Shown here: positions 8,432 through 16,957 of the stretch, piece by piece | How positions within the stretch are numbered: position 1 is the first letter of the stretch | Layout of the letters: every line of letters begins with the position of its first letter | NCBI GenBank assembly: GCA_903930225.1 | Contig: CAIYXV010000021.1 | Location: 1-36,539, forward strand | Source: an uncultured bacterium | GTDB taxonomy: Bacteria; Margulisbacteria; WOR-1; XYC2-FULL-46-14; WPAF01 | Direction: 5' to 3' | DNA length: 36,539 nucleotides | Program-made: the position numbers and the translations under genes | Notes under the pieces: generated by a model | Told to the model about the DNA's origin: nothing | What the model saw: the letters and a program-made list of their open reading frames with translations, nothing else | The model's database searches: none

Positions 8432-9850
8432 ATGAGATGGCATCCGAGAAAACTGTTAAGGACCAAGAACCTCAACTCCATTCTTGCCGAGAGTGACAAC
8501 CCGCTTCATGGATTAAAGAAGGTTCTCGGTCCTTTTGACCTGATACTGCTCGGCATCGGCGTTATAATCGGCGCGGGTATATTCGCGACGGTGGGGACCG
8601 CGGCGGCGGGGGATTCCCTCCGGCCCGGCGCCGGCCCGGCTCTCATGGTTTCTTTCGCCATCACCGCTGTTGTATGCGGTTTCGCGGCGCTCTGCTACGC
8701 GGAACTGGCATCGCTTGTTCCGATCTCCGGCAGCGCTTATACTTATTCTTACGCGACCTTCGGCGAGCTGGTTGCCTGGATCATCGGCTGGGACCTGATG
8801 CTCGAATACGGCGTCGGCAGTATCGCGGTGTCGATCAGCTGGTCCGGCTATTTTATCGGCCTGCTCAAAAGCATCGGTATTACCATCCCGGCCTGGGCGA
8901 TCGCCCACAACCTGCCCGCCATTTTCATCGTTACTGTTTTAACGATCCTTTTGGTTAAAGGCATCAAAGAAAGCGCTCGCTTCAGCATGGGGATCGTATT
9001 TATCAAATTGCTGGTGCTTGCTTTCTTTGTCGCGGTCGGCGTGTTCTTCGTCAAACCGCAAAACTGGGTGCCGTTCGCGCCGAACGGGTTTGCCGGCATC
9101 AAAGCCGGCGCCGCCATTGCCTTCTTTGCCTACATCGGTTTTGACTGTCTTTCGACCACCGCGGAAGAAACGAAAAATCCCAAGCGGGACCTGCCGATCG
9201 GCATTTTGGGCTCGCTCGCGATCTGTACGGTGATCTATATGGTCGTGACCGCCGTTTTCACCGGCATCATTCCGTTCTCGTACCTGACGACCGCACTGTC
9301 GCACCAAAAAGCGGAACCGCTGGCACTGGCCATGCAGTATATTAATTTAAACTGGGCTATGGGTATCGTTGCCATCGGCGCGGTGGCGGCGCAGATAGCA
9401 GTCTTGCTGGTCCTGATGATGGGGCAGGCGAGGATCTTTTTCTCTATGGCCAGGGATGGCTTGCTGCCGTCTTTCTTTTCCAAAGTCCACCCAAAGTTCA
9501 GAACCCCTTACGTTACGACCATCATCACCGGTTTGTTGATCGCGTTTTTTGCCGCTTTCACCAATATCGAAGAAATGGTCGACCTGACCAATATCGGGAC
9601 GCTTTTTGCCTTTGTCCTGGTCTGCCTCGGGGTCATCATCCTGCGCGTAAAAGAGCCCAACCTTGACAGGGGATTCAAGGTACCCTTCAGTCCGCTGACG
9701 CCGCTTCTGGGAGCCGGAGCGTGTATTTTCCTTATGACCGGACTTCCGACCATCAGCTGGTATAGGTTCTTCATCTGGCTTATGCTCGGGCTGGTCGTGT
9801 ATTTTTCTTACAGCATCAGGCACAGCCGTCTTAGAAAAGAAAAAAGCTGA
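8432..9850 (+). CDS. APC family amino acid permease
   Basis: LLGIGVIIGAGIFATVGTAAAG...GPALMVSFAITAVVCGFAALCYAELAS..P.SGSAYTY: classic APC superfamily N-terminus. Confidence 0.92.
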   Translation: MRWHPRKLLRTKNLNSILAESDNPLHGLKKVLGPFDLILLGIGVIIGAGIFATVGTAAAGDSLRPGAGPALMVSFAITAVVCGFAALCYAELASLVPISGSAYTYSYATFGELVAWIIGWDLMLEYGVGSIAVSISWSGYFIGLLKSIGITIPAWAIAHNLPAIFIVTVLTILLVKGIKESARFSMGIVFIKLLVLAFFVAVGVFFVKPQNWVPFAPNGFAGIKAGAAIAFFAYIGFDCLSTTAEETKNPKRDLPIGILGSLAICTVIYMVVTAVFTGIIPFSYLTTALSHQKAEPLALAMQYINLNWAMGIVAIGAVAAQIAVLLVLMMGQARIFFSMARDGLLPSFFSKVHPKFRTPYVTTIITGLLIAFFAAFTNIEEMVDLTNIGTLFAFVLVCLGVIILRVKEPNLDRGFKVPFSPLTPLLGAGACIFLMTGLPTISWYRFFIWLMLGLVVYFSYSIRHSRLRKEKS

Positions 9851-9912
9851 TCGCCGGTAAAAAGTTGCAATACCGGCACAATTAAAAAGCGGCCGTATGT
9901 TATAATCGTCCC

Positions 9913-10734
9913 ATGCCAGGACTGAAAACGGTTCCCGGTACGGATGTTTTATACCGGGAGTGGAAGGTAGCCGACCCCAAAGCGGTAATACTGCTGGTCT
10001 ACGGGATGGGAGCGCACAGCAGCCGCTGGGAATTCCTCGCTGATTTTCTGACAAAAAACCGGTACTCATCCTATGCGGTGGAGCTTAAAGGCTACGGCGA
10101 GACCAGCGACATGCCCCGGGGCCACATTGACAGTTTCAACATTTACTACAAAGACATAAAAAATCTGCTTGAACTGGTCAGGAAGGAGAATCCCGGGAAA
10201 AAAGTTTTTATCCTGGGGGAGAGCATGGGTGGGCTGATCTCTTTCAACCTGGCCTGCCTTTATCCCGATGATTTTGCCGGCGCGATCCTCATCTCTCCCG
10301 CGTTCAAGAACGGCCTTAAGTTCTCTATCCCCGAATATTTGTCGATCTTCGCGTCGCTCCTTTATAATTCCAAAAAGCAGTTCGCGATGCCTTTTACCTC
10401 CGCCATGTGCACTAAAGATTATGAATACCAGAAGCAGATGGATAACGACCCTCGGGAAGCGCACGTTGCCACGTCGAAAATGCTCTGGAACAACCTGGTC
10501 GAAGAAATGAGATCATGGAAGATGCGCGACGCGCTTAAGGCCCCGGTACTATTTCTGCTGGCCGGGGTAGATATGCTGGTCGACCCAAAAGAGAGCCGGA
10601 AGCTGTTCGATAAACTGAAACAAAACGACAAGCAAAAGATAGAGTATTCCGGCATGTATCACGCGCTGTCGATCGAGAAGGAGCGGCAAAAGGTGTTCGG
10701 CGATATTTTGAACTGGCTGGAGAAAAGGCTGTGA
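9913..10734 (+). CDS. Alpha/beta hydrolase, monoacylglycerol lipase/lysophospholipase-like (serine aminopeptidase S33 fold)
   Basis: VYGMGAHSSRWE oxyanion region, GESMGG nucleophile elbow, D and H near C-terminus (GVDMLVDP; YSGMYHAL). Confidence 0.85.
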   Translation: MPGLKTVPGTDVLYREWKVADPKAVILLVYGMGAHSSRWEFLADFLTKNRYSSYAVELKGYGETSDMPRGHIDSFNIYYKDIKNLLELVRKENPGKKVFILGESMGGLISFNLACLYPDDFAGAILISPAFKNGLKFSIPEYLSIFASLLYNSKKQFAMPFTSAMCTKDYEYQKQMDNDPREAHVATSKMLWNNLVEEMRSWKMRDALKAPVLFLLAGVDMLVDPKESRKLFDKLKQNDKQKIEYSGMYHALSIEKERQKVFGDILNWLEKRL

Positions 10735-12236
10735 AATGTATTTCCTCCAGAGGCGGACTTGTGCTCGCGATCGATCAGGGGACGACAGGCAGCCGCGCCA
10801 TCGTCTACGATAAAAATGGAAAGAAGCTCGCGAGCGCTTATCAGGAATTCCCGCAGTATTTTCCCCGGCCCGGCTGGGTGGAGCACGATCCCGAAGAGAT
10901 CTGGGAAAGCGTAAACTCAAGCATTCAAAAGGTTTTAAAAAAAGTCGATCCAAAAGAGATCATTGCGATCGGCATCACCAATCAGCGGGAAACGACCGTG
11001 GTCTGGGATAAAAATACCGGGAAGCCGGTTTACAATGCGATCGTCTGGCAGTGCCGCCGCACCGCCGAAAGATGCAAAACCCTCGGTTCAAAAAAGGGCG
11101 TTAAAGAGCTTGTGCGAAAGAAGACCGGCCTGCCGATCGACGCGTATTTTTCGGCCACAAAGATCGAATGGATATTGAAAAATAGGGTCAAGGGGCAAGG
11201 GTCAAGCAGCAAGGATTTAATTTTTGGCACGACTGATACCTGGGTTTTGTGGAAATTAACCGGCGGAAGGGTGCACGCCACTGATCACACCAACGCTTCC
11301 CGCACCATGCTTTATAATATAGACCGGCGCGAGTGGGATCGGGACCTTTTAAGTATCTTTAATGTTCCGGGGAAAATGCTCCCAACGGTAAAAAACTCGT
11401 CCGGCATTTTCGGCAGAACGATAAAGATCGGCGACCTGCCATTCGGCATCCCGATCGCCGGGATCGCGGGCGATCAGCAGGCTGCGCTGTTCGGCCAGGC
11501 TTGCTTTAATCCGGGAACTATCAAGAATACTTATGGCACCGGCTGTTTTATCTTGCTTAACTCCGGGAAGAAACGACCCTCGTCAAAGCACGGTCTTATC
11601 ACTACTCTCGGCTGCGGTCCCAAAGCCGAACCGGTCTATGTGCTGGAAGGTTCGGTCTTTATTGCCGGGGCGGCGATCCAGTGGCTGCGCGATAAACTGC
11701 AGATCATAAAAGCCTCGCCCGATTCCGAGAAGATGGCGCTTTCGGTCAAAGATAACGGCGGGATTTATTTTGTTCCCGCGTTCGTCGGTCTGGGTGCTCC
11801 TTACTGGGATCCCGACGCGAGGGGAACGATCACCGGCATCACGCGCGGGACCAGCCGGGCGCACATCGTCCGCGCCGCGCTGGAGGCGATGTGCTACTCG
11901 ACCAAAGACGTCATATTGACGATGGAAAAGGATTCCGGCTTGAAGATCCGCGGTCTTAAGATCGACGGCGGGGCGGCGGCTAACGACTTTCTCTGCCGGT
12001 TCCAGGCGGACATTCTGGGGATCAATGTCATCCGCCCCAAAATAATCGAGACGACCTCGCTGGGGGCGGCGTATCTGGCGGGGTTGGGGGTGGGGCTGTT
12101 CAAAGACACAAACGAGATCAAGAAGCTGTGGGCGAAGGACCGTGACTTCCGGCCGGGAATGAAAAAGGCCGACGCCGAACATTATTATTCAGGATGGGAA
12201 AAAGCGGTCGCTAAGACCCTGACCCATGATGCGTAA
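10731..12236 (+). CDS. glpK: Glycerol kinase
   Basis: VLAIDQGTTGSRAIVYDKNG, GITNQRETTVVWDKNTGKPVYNAIVWQCRRT, IAGDQQAALFGQACF, KNTYGTGCF, LKIDGGAAANDFLCRFQADIL. GTG start overlapping the lipase stop. Confidence 0.95.
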   Translation: MKCISSRGGLVLAIDQGTTGSRAIVYDKNGKKLASAYQEFPQYFPRPGWVEHDPEEIWESVNSSIQKVLKKVDPKEIIAIGITNQRETTVVWDKNTGKPVYNAIVWQCRRTAERCKTLGSKKGVKELVRKKTGLPIDAYFSATKIEWILKNRVKGQGSSSKDLIFGTTDTWVLWKLTGGRVHATDHTNASRTMLYNIDRREWDRDLLSIFNVPGKMLPTVKNSSGIFGRTIKIGDLPFGIPIAGIAGDQQAALFGQACFNPGTIKNTYGTGCFILLNSGKKRPSSKHGLITTLGCGPKAEPVYVLEGSVFIAGAAIQWLRDKLQIIKASPDSEKMALSVKDNGGIYFVPAFVGLGAPYWDPDARGTITGITRGTSRAHIVRAALEAMCYSTKDVILTMEKDSGLKIRGLKIDGGAAANDFLCRFQADILGINVIRPKIIETTSLGAAYLAGLGVGLFKDTNEIKKLWAKDRDFRPGMKKADAEHYYSGWEKAVAKTLTHDA

Positions 12237-13722
12237 TTGGTACGATGTCGCGATCATCGGCGGAGGGATAACCGGCGCGTCGATCGCGCGCGAACTGTCG
12301 CGCTACCGGCTGAAGATCGTCCTACTCGAAAAAGAAGTTGAGCTCGCCTTCGGCGTTTCAAAATCGAATAGCGGCATAATCCACCCCGGCACGCAGAATC
12401 CTCCGGATTCATTGAAGGGGAAACTCTGCGTGCGGGGCAATCTGCTTACCAGAAAGATCGCCGGAGAGCTGGGCGTTGATTTTAAAGAGGTCGGCGAGCT
12501 GATCGTGATCTTTAATGAGGATGAAAGGCCGCGCCTGCTGCAGATAAAAAATGAAGCGGAAACGCTGGGCGTCCCAGGGCTCAAGATCGTTGACCGCAAA
12601 TGGCTTGACGAGCATGAACCTAATTTGAGCAGGGAAGTTATCGCCGCACTTTATGCGCCTACCGCCGGCATCATCAGCCCGTACCGCATGGTATATGACC
12701 TGGCCGAGAACGCGGTCAAGAATGGCGTTCAAATATTTCTTGGACATAAAGTTATCGGCATTACTAAAGAAGCTGGAAACCTGCGACTAAACGTCGCGGT
12801 TTCCAGCGGCGAGGAACCGCGAGGCCGTGCCTGCCGGCAGGCAGGTTCACTCGCAGGTTCCGAGTGTACTTTCCGCTCGCGTTTTGTGGTCAATGCCGCG
12901 GGGCTTTTCGCGGATGAAGTCTCGGCCCTGGCAGGCGTCAATGATTTTAAGATACGCCCCCGCAAAGGCGAGGAATTCCTCCTGGATAAGAAAAAGGAGC
13001 ATCTGACCAACCATATTATCTTTCCTCTGCCGACCAAAACCTCAAAAGGGATACTGGTCATTAAAACCTCGGACGGCAATCCGATGATCGGGCCGACCGC
13101 GCAGGAGATCGATGATAAAAATGATCTTTCAACTTCGGATGACGGCCTGTCAAAAGTTATCGAAGGCGCGCGGAAGATGATCCCGACGATCGACGGCAAT
13201 GACATCATCGCCTATTTCGCGGGCCTGCGTCCAGTAGCCGGTGATGATTTCATCATCAGGCGTGAAGAAAAGGTCCCGGGATTCATAAACGTCGCCGGCA
13301 TCCAGTCGCCCGGCCTTACCGCCGCGCCGGCTGTCGCTTTGATGGCGGTCGAGCTTTTAAAAAAATCAGGATTGCGGCTCGCGAAAAAATGGTTATTCAA
13401 AAAACATCGCCATCCAAGCGTTCATCTGTTCGCGGATCTTTTTTCGAAAACCAGGGAACTGATTAAAAAAAATCCATCTTACGGCGAGATCGTCTGCCGG
13501 TGCGAAATGGTCTCGGCTAAGGAGGTCCGCGATGCGATCAGGCGAGGAGCAAGAACGCTTGATGGCATCAAGTTCCGCACCCGCGCGCAGGCGGGCAGAT
13601 GCCACGGCGGGTTCTGCACTATCAGGATAATAAAGATAATGCACGAAGAGCTCGGCATCCCGTACACTGAAATAACTAAAAGGGGGAATGGGTCGGAAGT
13701 GGTGAGGGGAGTCAGAGAATAG
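12226..13722 (+). CDS. FAD-dependent glycerol-3-phosphate dehydrogenase-like oxidoreductase with C-terminal BFD-like [2Fe-2S] domain
   Basis: DVAIIGGGITGASIARELS dinucleotide fold; C-terminal CRCEMVSAKEVRDAIRRGARTLDGIKFRTRAQAGRCHGGFC. Confidence 0.88.
   Translation: MMRNWYDVAIIGGGITGASIARELSRYRLKIVLLEKEVELAFGVSKSNSGIIHPGTQNPPDSLKGKLCVRGNLLTRKIAGELGVDFKEVGELIVIFNEDERPRLLQIKNEAETLGVPGLKIVDRKWLDEHEPNLSREVIAALYAPTAGIISPYRMVYDLAENAVKNGVQIFLGHKVIGITKEAGNLRLNVAVSSGEEPRGRACRQAGSLAGSECTFRSRFVVNAAGLFADEVSALAGVNDFKIRPRKGEEFLLDKKKEHLTNHIIFPLPTKTSKGILVIKTSDGNPMIGPTAQEIDDKNDLSTSDDGLSKVIEGARKMIPTIDGNDIIAYFAGLRPVAGDDFIIRREEKVPGFINVAGIQSPGLTAAPAVALMAVELLKKSGLRLAKKWLFKKHRHPSVHLFADLFSKTRELIKKNPSYGEIVCRCEMVSAKEVRDAIRRGARTLDGIKFRTRAQAGRCHGGFCTIRIIKIMHEELGIPYTEITKRGNGSEVVRGVRE
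12772..12861 (+). repeat. Compound palindromic repeat inserted in-frame in the FAD oxidoreductase gene
   Basis: GCTGGAAACC(T)GCGAC..GTCGCGGTTTCCAGC (12772-12807); GGAACCGCGAG (12813-12823)..CTCGC(A)GGTTCC (12850-12861) enclosing perfect palindrome GCCTGCCGGCAGGC (12829-12842). Confidence 0.8.
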
Positions 13723-13732
13723 AAAATTGAAA

Positions 13733-14728
13733 ATGGAAAATAGGAATAATGTAAAAGAAAGGGAATTGGTTGTTGTCGGCGGGGGGCCGGCGGGGATGGC
13801 GGCGGCGCTGTCCGCGTACGAGAACGGGGTCAGGGACATCCTGCTGATCGAACGGGACCAGTATTTGGGCGGCATTTTAAACCAGTGCATCCACCCCGGG
13901 TTCGGGCTCCGATATTTTCGGGAGAATCTCACCGGTCCTGAATATGCCGACCGGTTCATTAAAAAGATCAGTGCGGTACCGTCGATCGAGATCAGTTTAA
14001 AGTCATACGCTGTGAATTTAACGGCGGGAAGATATCTTGCTTATATTAAACCGGGAAAAATGGAAGAAGTTAAAGCGAAGGCGATCATAATGGCGACCGG
14101 CTGCCGCGAACGCACGCGCGAAATGGTCCATATTGCCGGCACGCGGCCTGCGGGCATATACCCTGCCGGGCTGGCGCAGAAGATGATCAACCTTGAAGGC
14201 TGGCTGCCAGGCCGTGAAGTGGTGATCGTCGGTTCGGGAGATATCGGGCTGATCATGGCGCGGCGCTTCACGCTCGAGGGGGCCAAGGTCAAGGCGGTGA
14301 TTGAGATCCAGAAAACCTCCCGCGGGCTGATCCGCAATGTTGTCCAGTGCCTTGAAGATTTCGGGATCCCCCTCTATTTCAGCCATAAAATATCAAGGAT
14401 CCACGGCCGGGACCGGGTGGAGAAGGTGGAAGTGGTTGAAGTGGATGATTCATTTAACGAGAAACCACAAACCAGATTTGAGATCACATGCGATACCGTC
14501 CTGATGTCGGTTGGCCTGATACCGGAGAACGAGCTGATCGAACTAGCCGGGGTTGCGATCGATAAAAAGACCAACACGCCGGTATCGGCTGAGGTCAATA
14601 AAACCTCGGTCCCCGGAATTTTCGTCTGCGGAAATTCTTTTAAGATCTATGATCTGGTGGACGGCGTGACCTACGACAGCGCTAAGGCGGGGAAAATGGC
14701 GGCCGAATATTTGAAGGGTCTTAAATGA
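13733..14728 (+). CDS. NAD(P)/FAD-dependent oxidoreductase (thioredoxin reductase-like, glycerol operon subunit)
   Basis: ELVVVGGGPAGMAAALSAYENG, IMATGCRERTREM, VVIVGSGDIGLIMARRFTLEGA; follows the FAD oxidoreductase and precedes DUF1667. Confidence 0.88.
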   Translation: MENRNNVKERELVVVGGGPAGMAAALSAYENGVRDILLIERDQYLGGILNQCIHPGFGLRYFRENLTGPEYADRFIKKISAVPSIEISLKSYAVNLTAGRYLAYIKPGKMEEVKAKAIIMATGCRERTREMVHIAGTRPAGIYPAGLAQKMINLEGWLPGREVVIVGSGDIGLIMARRFTLEGAKVKAVIEIQKTSRGLIRNVVQCLEDFGIPLYFSHKISRIHGRDRVEKVEVVEVDDSFNEKPQTRFEITCDTVLMSVGLIPENELIELAGVAIDKKTNTPVSAEVNKTSVPGIFVCGNSFKIYDLVDGVTYDSAKAGKMAAEYLKGLK

Positions 14729-15084
14729 TAAAAAAGATCACCTGCATCGAATGTCCGCAGGGCTGCCAGCTGGAAGTGAATGTTGAAGAAGGGCGCGTGA
14801 TCGGGCTGACCGGGAATAAATGCCCGAAAGGGGACGTCTACGGCCGGCAGGAGATCACCGATCCGCGGCGCGTTCTCTCCTCGACGGTATTGGCGAAAGG
14901 GTTGGAGATTAAGATGGTGCCGGTCCGGACCGATAAGCCGGTCCCAAAGAGCAAAATGTTCGCGGTGATGGAAGAAATAAAGAAAATCCGATTGACCAGA
15001 CCGGTCGCGGTCGGTGACGTGATCATCGCGAATGTTTTGGGATCGGACGCGAACGTGGCGGCGTCTAGGGAAGTCGGACCGTAA
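14725..15084 (+). CDS. DUF1667 domain protein
   Basis: ITCIECPQGCQLEV...GNKCPKGDVYGRQEITDPRRVLSSTV...VAVGDVIIANVLG; ATGA overlap with preceding gene. Confidence 0.88.
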   Translation: MIKKITCIECPQGCQLEVNVEEGRVIGLTGNKCPKGDVYGRQEITDPRRVLSSTVLAKGLEIKMVPVRTDKPVPKSKMFAVMEEIKKIRLTRPVAVGDVIIANVLGSDANVAASREVGP

Positions 15085-15451
15085 GCGTTTTTATCGCGTT
15101 TATGGGGTGGGCCAGAGGCCCCCTCATGAAAGACTCGTCATATCTTACGCGAAGGAGGGGCGGGGGGAAGCGTTCTATTTTATACCTGACGCGGTAACTG
15201 CTATTCTTCTCTTCCGCTCCCGATATTTTCTGCTCTTTTAGATGCTCGAACGATTTTGAATACAGCAAATCGTTTATTTGCGTTATTATTGCTTCGCCGG
15301 TTGCAGCTTTGATCTGCGGATATTTGATGTTAAGGCGCGCGGTTTCGATTGTCTTTTCAATAACTGTGTAATTACTTTTATTATGGGGAAAGAAAAAATA
15401 ATAAACAATTAGACCTGCGATGATGAGGAGAAGGATGATGGTCCGGCGCAT
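15065..15451 (-). CDS. Secreted/anchored protein with DUF4163/DUF3298-like region, apparently 3' truncated
   Basis: N-terminal TM; C-terminal LLRVRYDESFMRGPLAHPINAIKTLTVRLP* resembles the start of DUF3298 and stops there; 3' end overlaps the DUF1667 gene by 20 nt. Confidence 0.45.
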   Translation of the reverse strand: MRRTIILLLIIAGLIVYYFFFPHNKSNYTVIEKTIETARLNIKYPQIKAATGEAIITQINDLLYSKSFEHLKEQKISGAEEKNSSYRVRYKIERFPPPLLRVRYDESFMRGPLAHPINAIKTLTVRLP

Positions 15452-15454
15452 ACT

Positions 15455-15868
15455 TTATTCTCCCATTACCTTAACGATGACCCTTTTCTTCCGCTGGCCG
15501 TCCCATTCCCCGTAGAATACCTGCTGCCAGGGGCCAAAGTCGAGCTGGCCTTTGGTGATCGGTACCACCACTTCATGATTAAAGAGGATCGATTTCATAT
15601 GCGCGTCGCCATTGCTTTCGCCCGTGCGGTGATGATTATAATTGGGGTTAAAAGGTGCCAGACGCTCCGCCCATTCCAAAAAATCCTGCTTGATGCCTGA
15701 TTCTTCATCGTTTATAAAGATCGAGGCGGTAATATGCATCGCCGATACTAGCGCCATGCCATCTTTTATGCCCGATTTAGTAACGGCCTCTTCTACCTGG
15801 CCGGTAATATTGATGATCTCGCGCTTGTTCTTGGTCGTGAAATACAGATATTCGGTGTGGGTTTTCAT
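15455..15868 (-). CDS. YjbQ/UPF0047 family protein (secondary thiamine-phosphate synthase-like)
   Basis: ALVSAMHITASIFINDEESGIKQDFLEWAERLAP...YNHHRTGESNGDAHMKSILFNHEVVVPITKGQLDFGPWQQVFYGEWDGQR. Confidence 0.93.
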   Translation of the reverse strand: MKTHTEYLYFTTKNKREIINITGQVEEAVTKSGIKDGMALVSAMHITASIFINDEESGIKQDFLEWAERLAPFNPNYNHHRTGESNGDAHMKSILFNHEVVVPITKGQLDFGPWQQVFYGEWDGQRKKRVIVKVMGE

Positions 15869-15888
15869 GGGGATATTATACCAGAAAC

Positions 15889-15992
15889 AAAACTATCAAC
15901 GGATATGAAAACGAATAAACGAATGAAAAGATTCCGGATATCCGTTGATCCGTTTATTATTCGTTGATAGTTGCTTATCCGTTGATAGTTTT
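15889..15992. repeat. MITE-like element with 17-bp perfect terminal inverted repeats
   Basis: AAAACTATCAACGGATA (15889-15905) and TATCCGTTGATAGTTTT (15976-15992), with further internal copies of TATCCGTTGAT/CGTTGATAGTT. Confidence 0.8.
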
Positions 15993-15994
15993 GG

Positions 15995-16156
15995 CCAACA
16001 AAAAAGCTGGAGAACCCTCCTCCGTCCTTTGGACTTCGGCGGGCAGGCAGGCGTTCAGGGCAATAAAAAAGCCCGAATCCTCCTTCGCTCTTCGAGCTTC
16101 GGCGGACGGGCAGGCTCGGACCAACAAAAAAGCCGGAGAACAGGCGTTCCGGCTTA
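15995..16156 (-). repeat. Tandem terminator-like repeat block with repeat insertions
   Basis: Three copies of [CCAAC/CAAT]AAAAAAGC..GGA; copy 1 (from 15995) contains a 33-bp insert absent from copy 3 (16121-16156); copy 2 carries a related ~36-bp insert at 16079-16114. Confidence 0.75.
16124..16156 (-). terminator. Rho-independent terminator for the C39-like peptidase gene
   Basis: Minus strand AAGCCGGAACGCCTGTTCTCCGGCTTTTTTGTT: stem AAGCCGGA/TCCGGCTT followed by T-tract. Confidence 0.65.
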
Positions 16157-16281
16157 GTTTGTACCAAATAAGAGGTCTGCAGTCTCCTCTACATGTATAT
16201 CGTCAATTTCAGTCGGTAATTTCACTTTTGATGTAAATATATTTTAAGGTCTTGAAGTCATGAGGTCAGGGGGGCATGCAG

Positions 16282-16938
16282 TCATGAGGTCTTAAAAACA
16301 ATGATCGCTTTTCTGCCTTTATTGATAGTCGCTTTGCTTCCTGTCCAGTCATGGATAGCATTGAAAATGGTCTGGTATTTGTAGCGATAATCTCGTCCCC
16401 GCCTGGTGCCGGAATCATTGGTGATAAATACGCCGGTCGAATCGTCATATCCTTTAAAGACCATATAATGATAAGCAGGACCGGGAGGAGTGTAATAGGG
16501 ATTATGGAGCAGTCGTCCCGCCATGGGGGCGATGACTACATTGCCCTTTACCAGTTCTTCTTTAATATCTGAAACGGTGAATTCATGCCGAACGTCAGCC
16601 TGGACGTAATGATAATAATCCTTGACCAGTTTCGATGTTTTTGCCGCGGTCAGATCGAAGTGCCCACCGTAATGCTCTTCTTGATATTCGACTAAAGACA
16701 GGATCTCCTGATTTCCCGATCTCCGGTCAACCTGGCTGCCCTTCAGATAATGCATGGCCATGATGATGGCCGCTTCCTCGCAGGCGTCCTGCCACGGCTC
16801 GCTCCAGTTGCCGTAAGGCGCCTGACAGAGGAAAGGGACCGGTAGATCTACCTTTTGCGGCATGGGATAAGAGGGAAGTGCCCCGAAGCAGAAGACGATC
16901 AGGAAGACGCAAATCAATTGAGCGGCTATCCGTTGCAT
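16282..16938 (-). CDS. C39-like (peptidase_C39_2) secreted cysteine peptidase family protein
   Basis: Signal peptide; DLPVPFLCQAPYGNWSEPWQDACEEAAIIMAMHYLKG and PGPAYHYMVFKGYDD. Confidence 0.8.
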   Translation of the reverse strand: MQRIAAQLICVFLIVFCFGALPSYPMPQKVDLPVPFLCQAPYGNWSEPWQDACEEAAIIMAMHYLKGSQVDRRSGNQEILSLVEYQEEHYGGHFDLTAAKTSKLVKDYYHYVQADVRHEFTVSDIKEELVKGNVVIAPMAGRLLHNPYYTPPGPAYHYMVFKGYDDSTGVFITNDSGTRRGRDYRYKYQTIFNAIHDWTGSKATINKGRKAIIVFKTS

Positions 16939-16957
16939 GGTATCATTTTATCATCAT

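Noticed and set aside
8104-8499. Minus-strand 131-aa ORF across the plsC/APC intergenic region
   Set aside because: It crosses the inverted-repeat element and the antisense start of the APC permease and has no recognisable domain.
9347-10069. 240-aa minus-strand ORF (and many similar antisense ORFs over 8.5-33 kb)
   Set aside because: Antisense to well-supported genes, charged low-complexity composition and no domain motifs; shadow ORFs from biased codon usage.
12061-12102. G-rich run in glpK resembling a G-quadruplex (GGGGG...GGGG TT GGGGG T GGGG)
   Set aside because: Explained by codons for the conserved GAAYLAGLGVGL segment; one long loop; no evidence of function.
11583-12182. 199-aa minus-strand ORF opposite glpK
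   Set aside because: Fully antisense to glycerol kinase catalytic motifs; shadow ORF.
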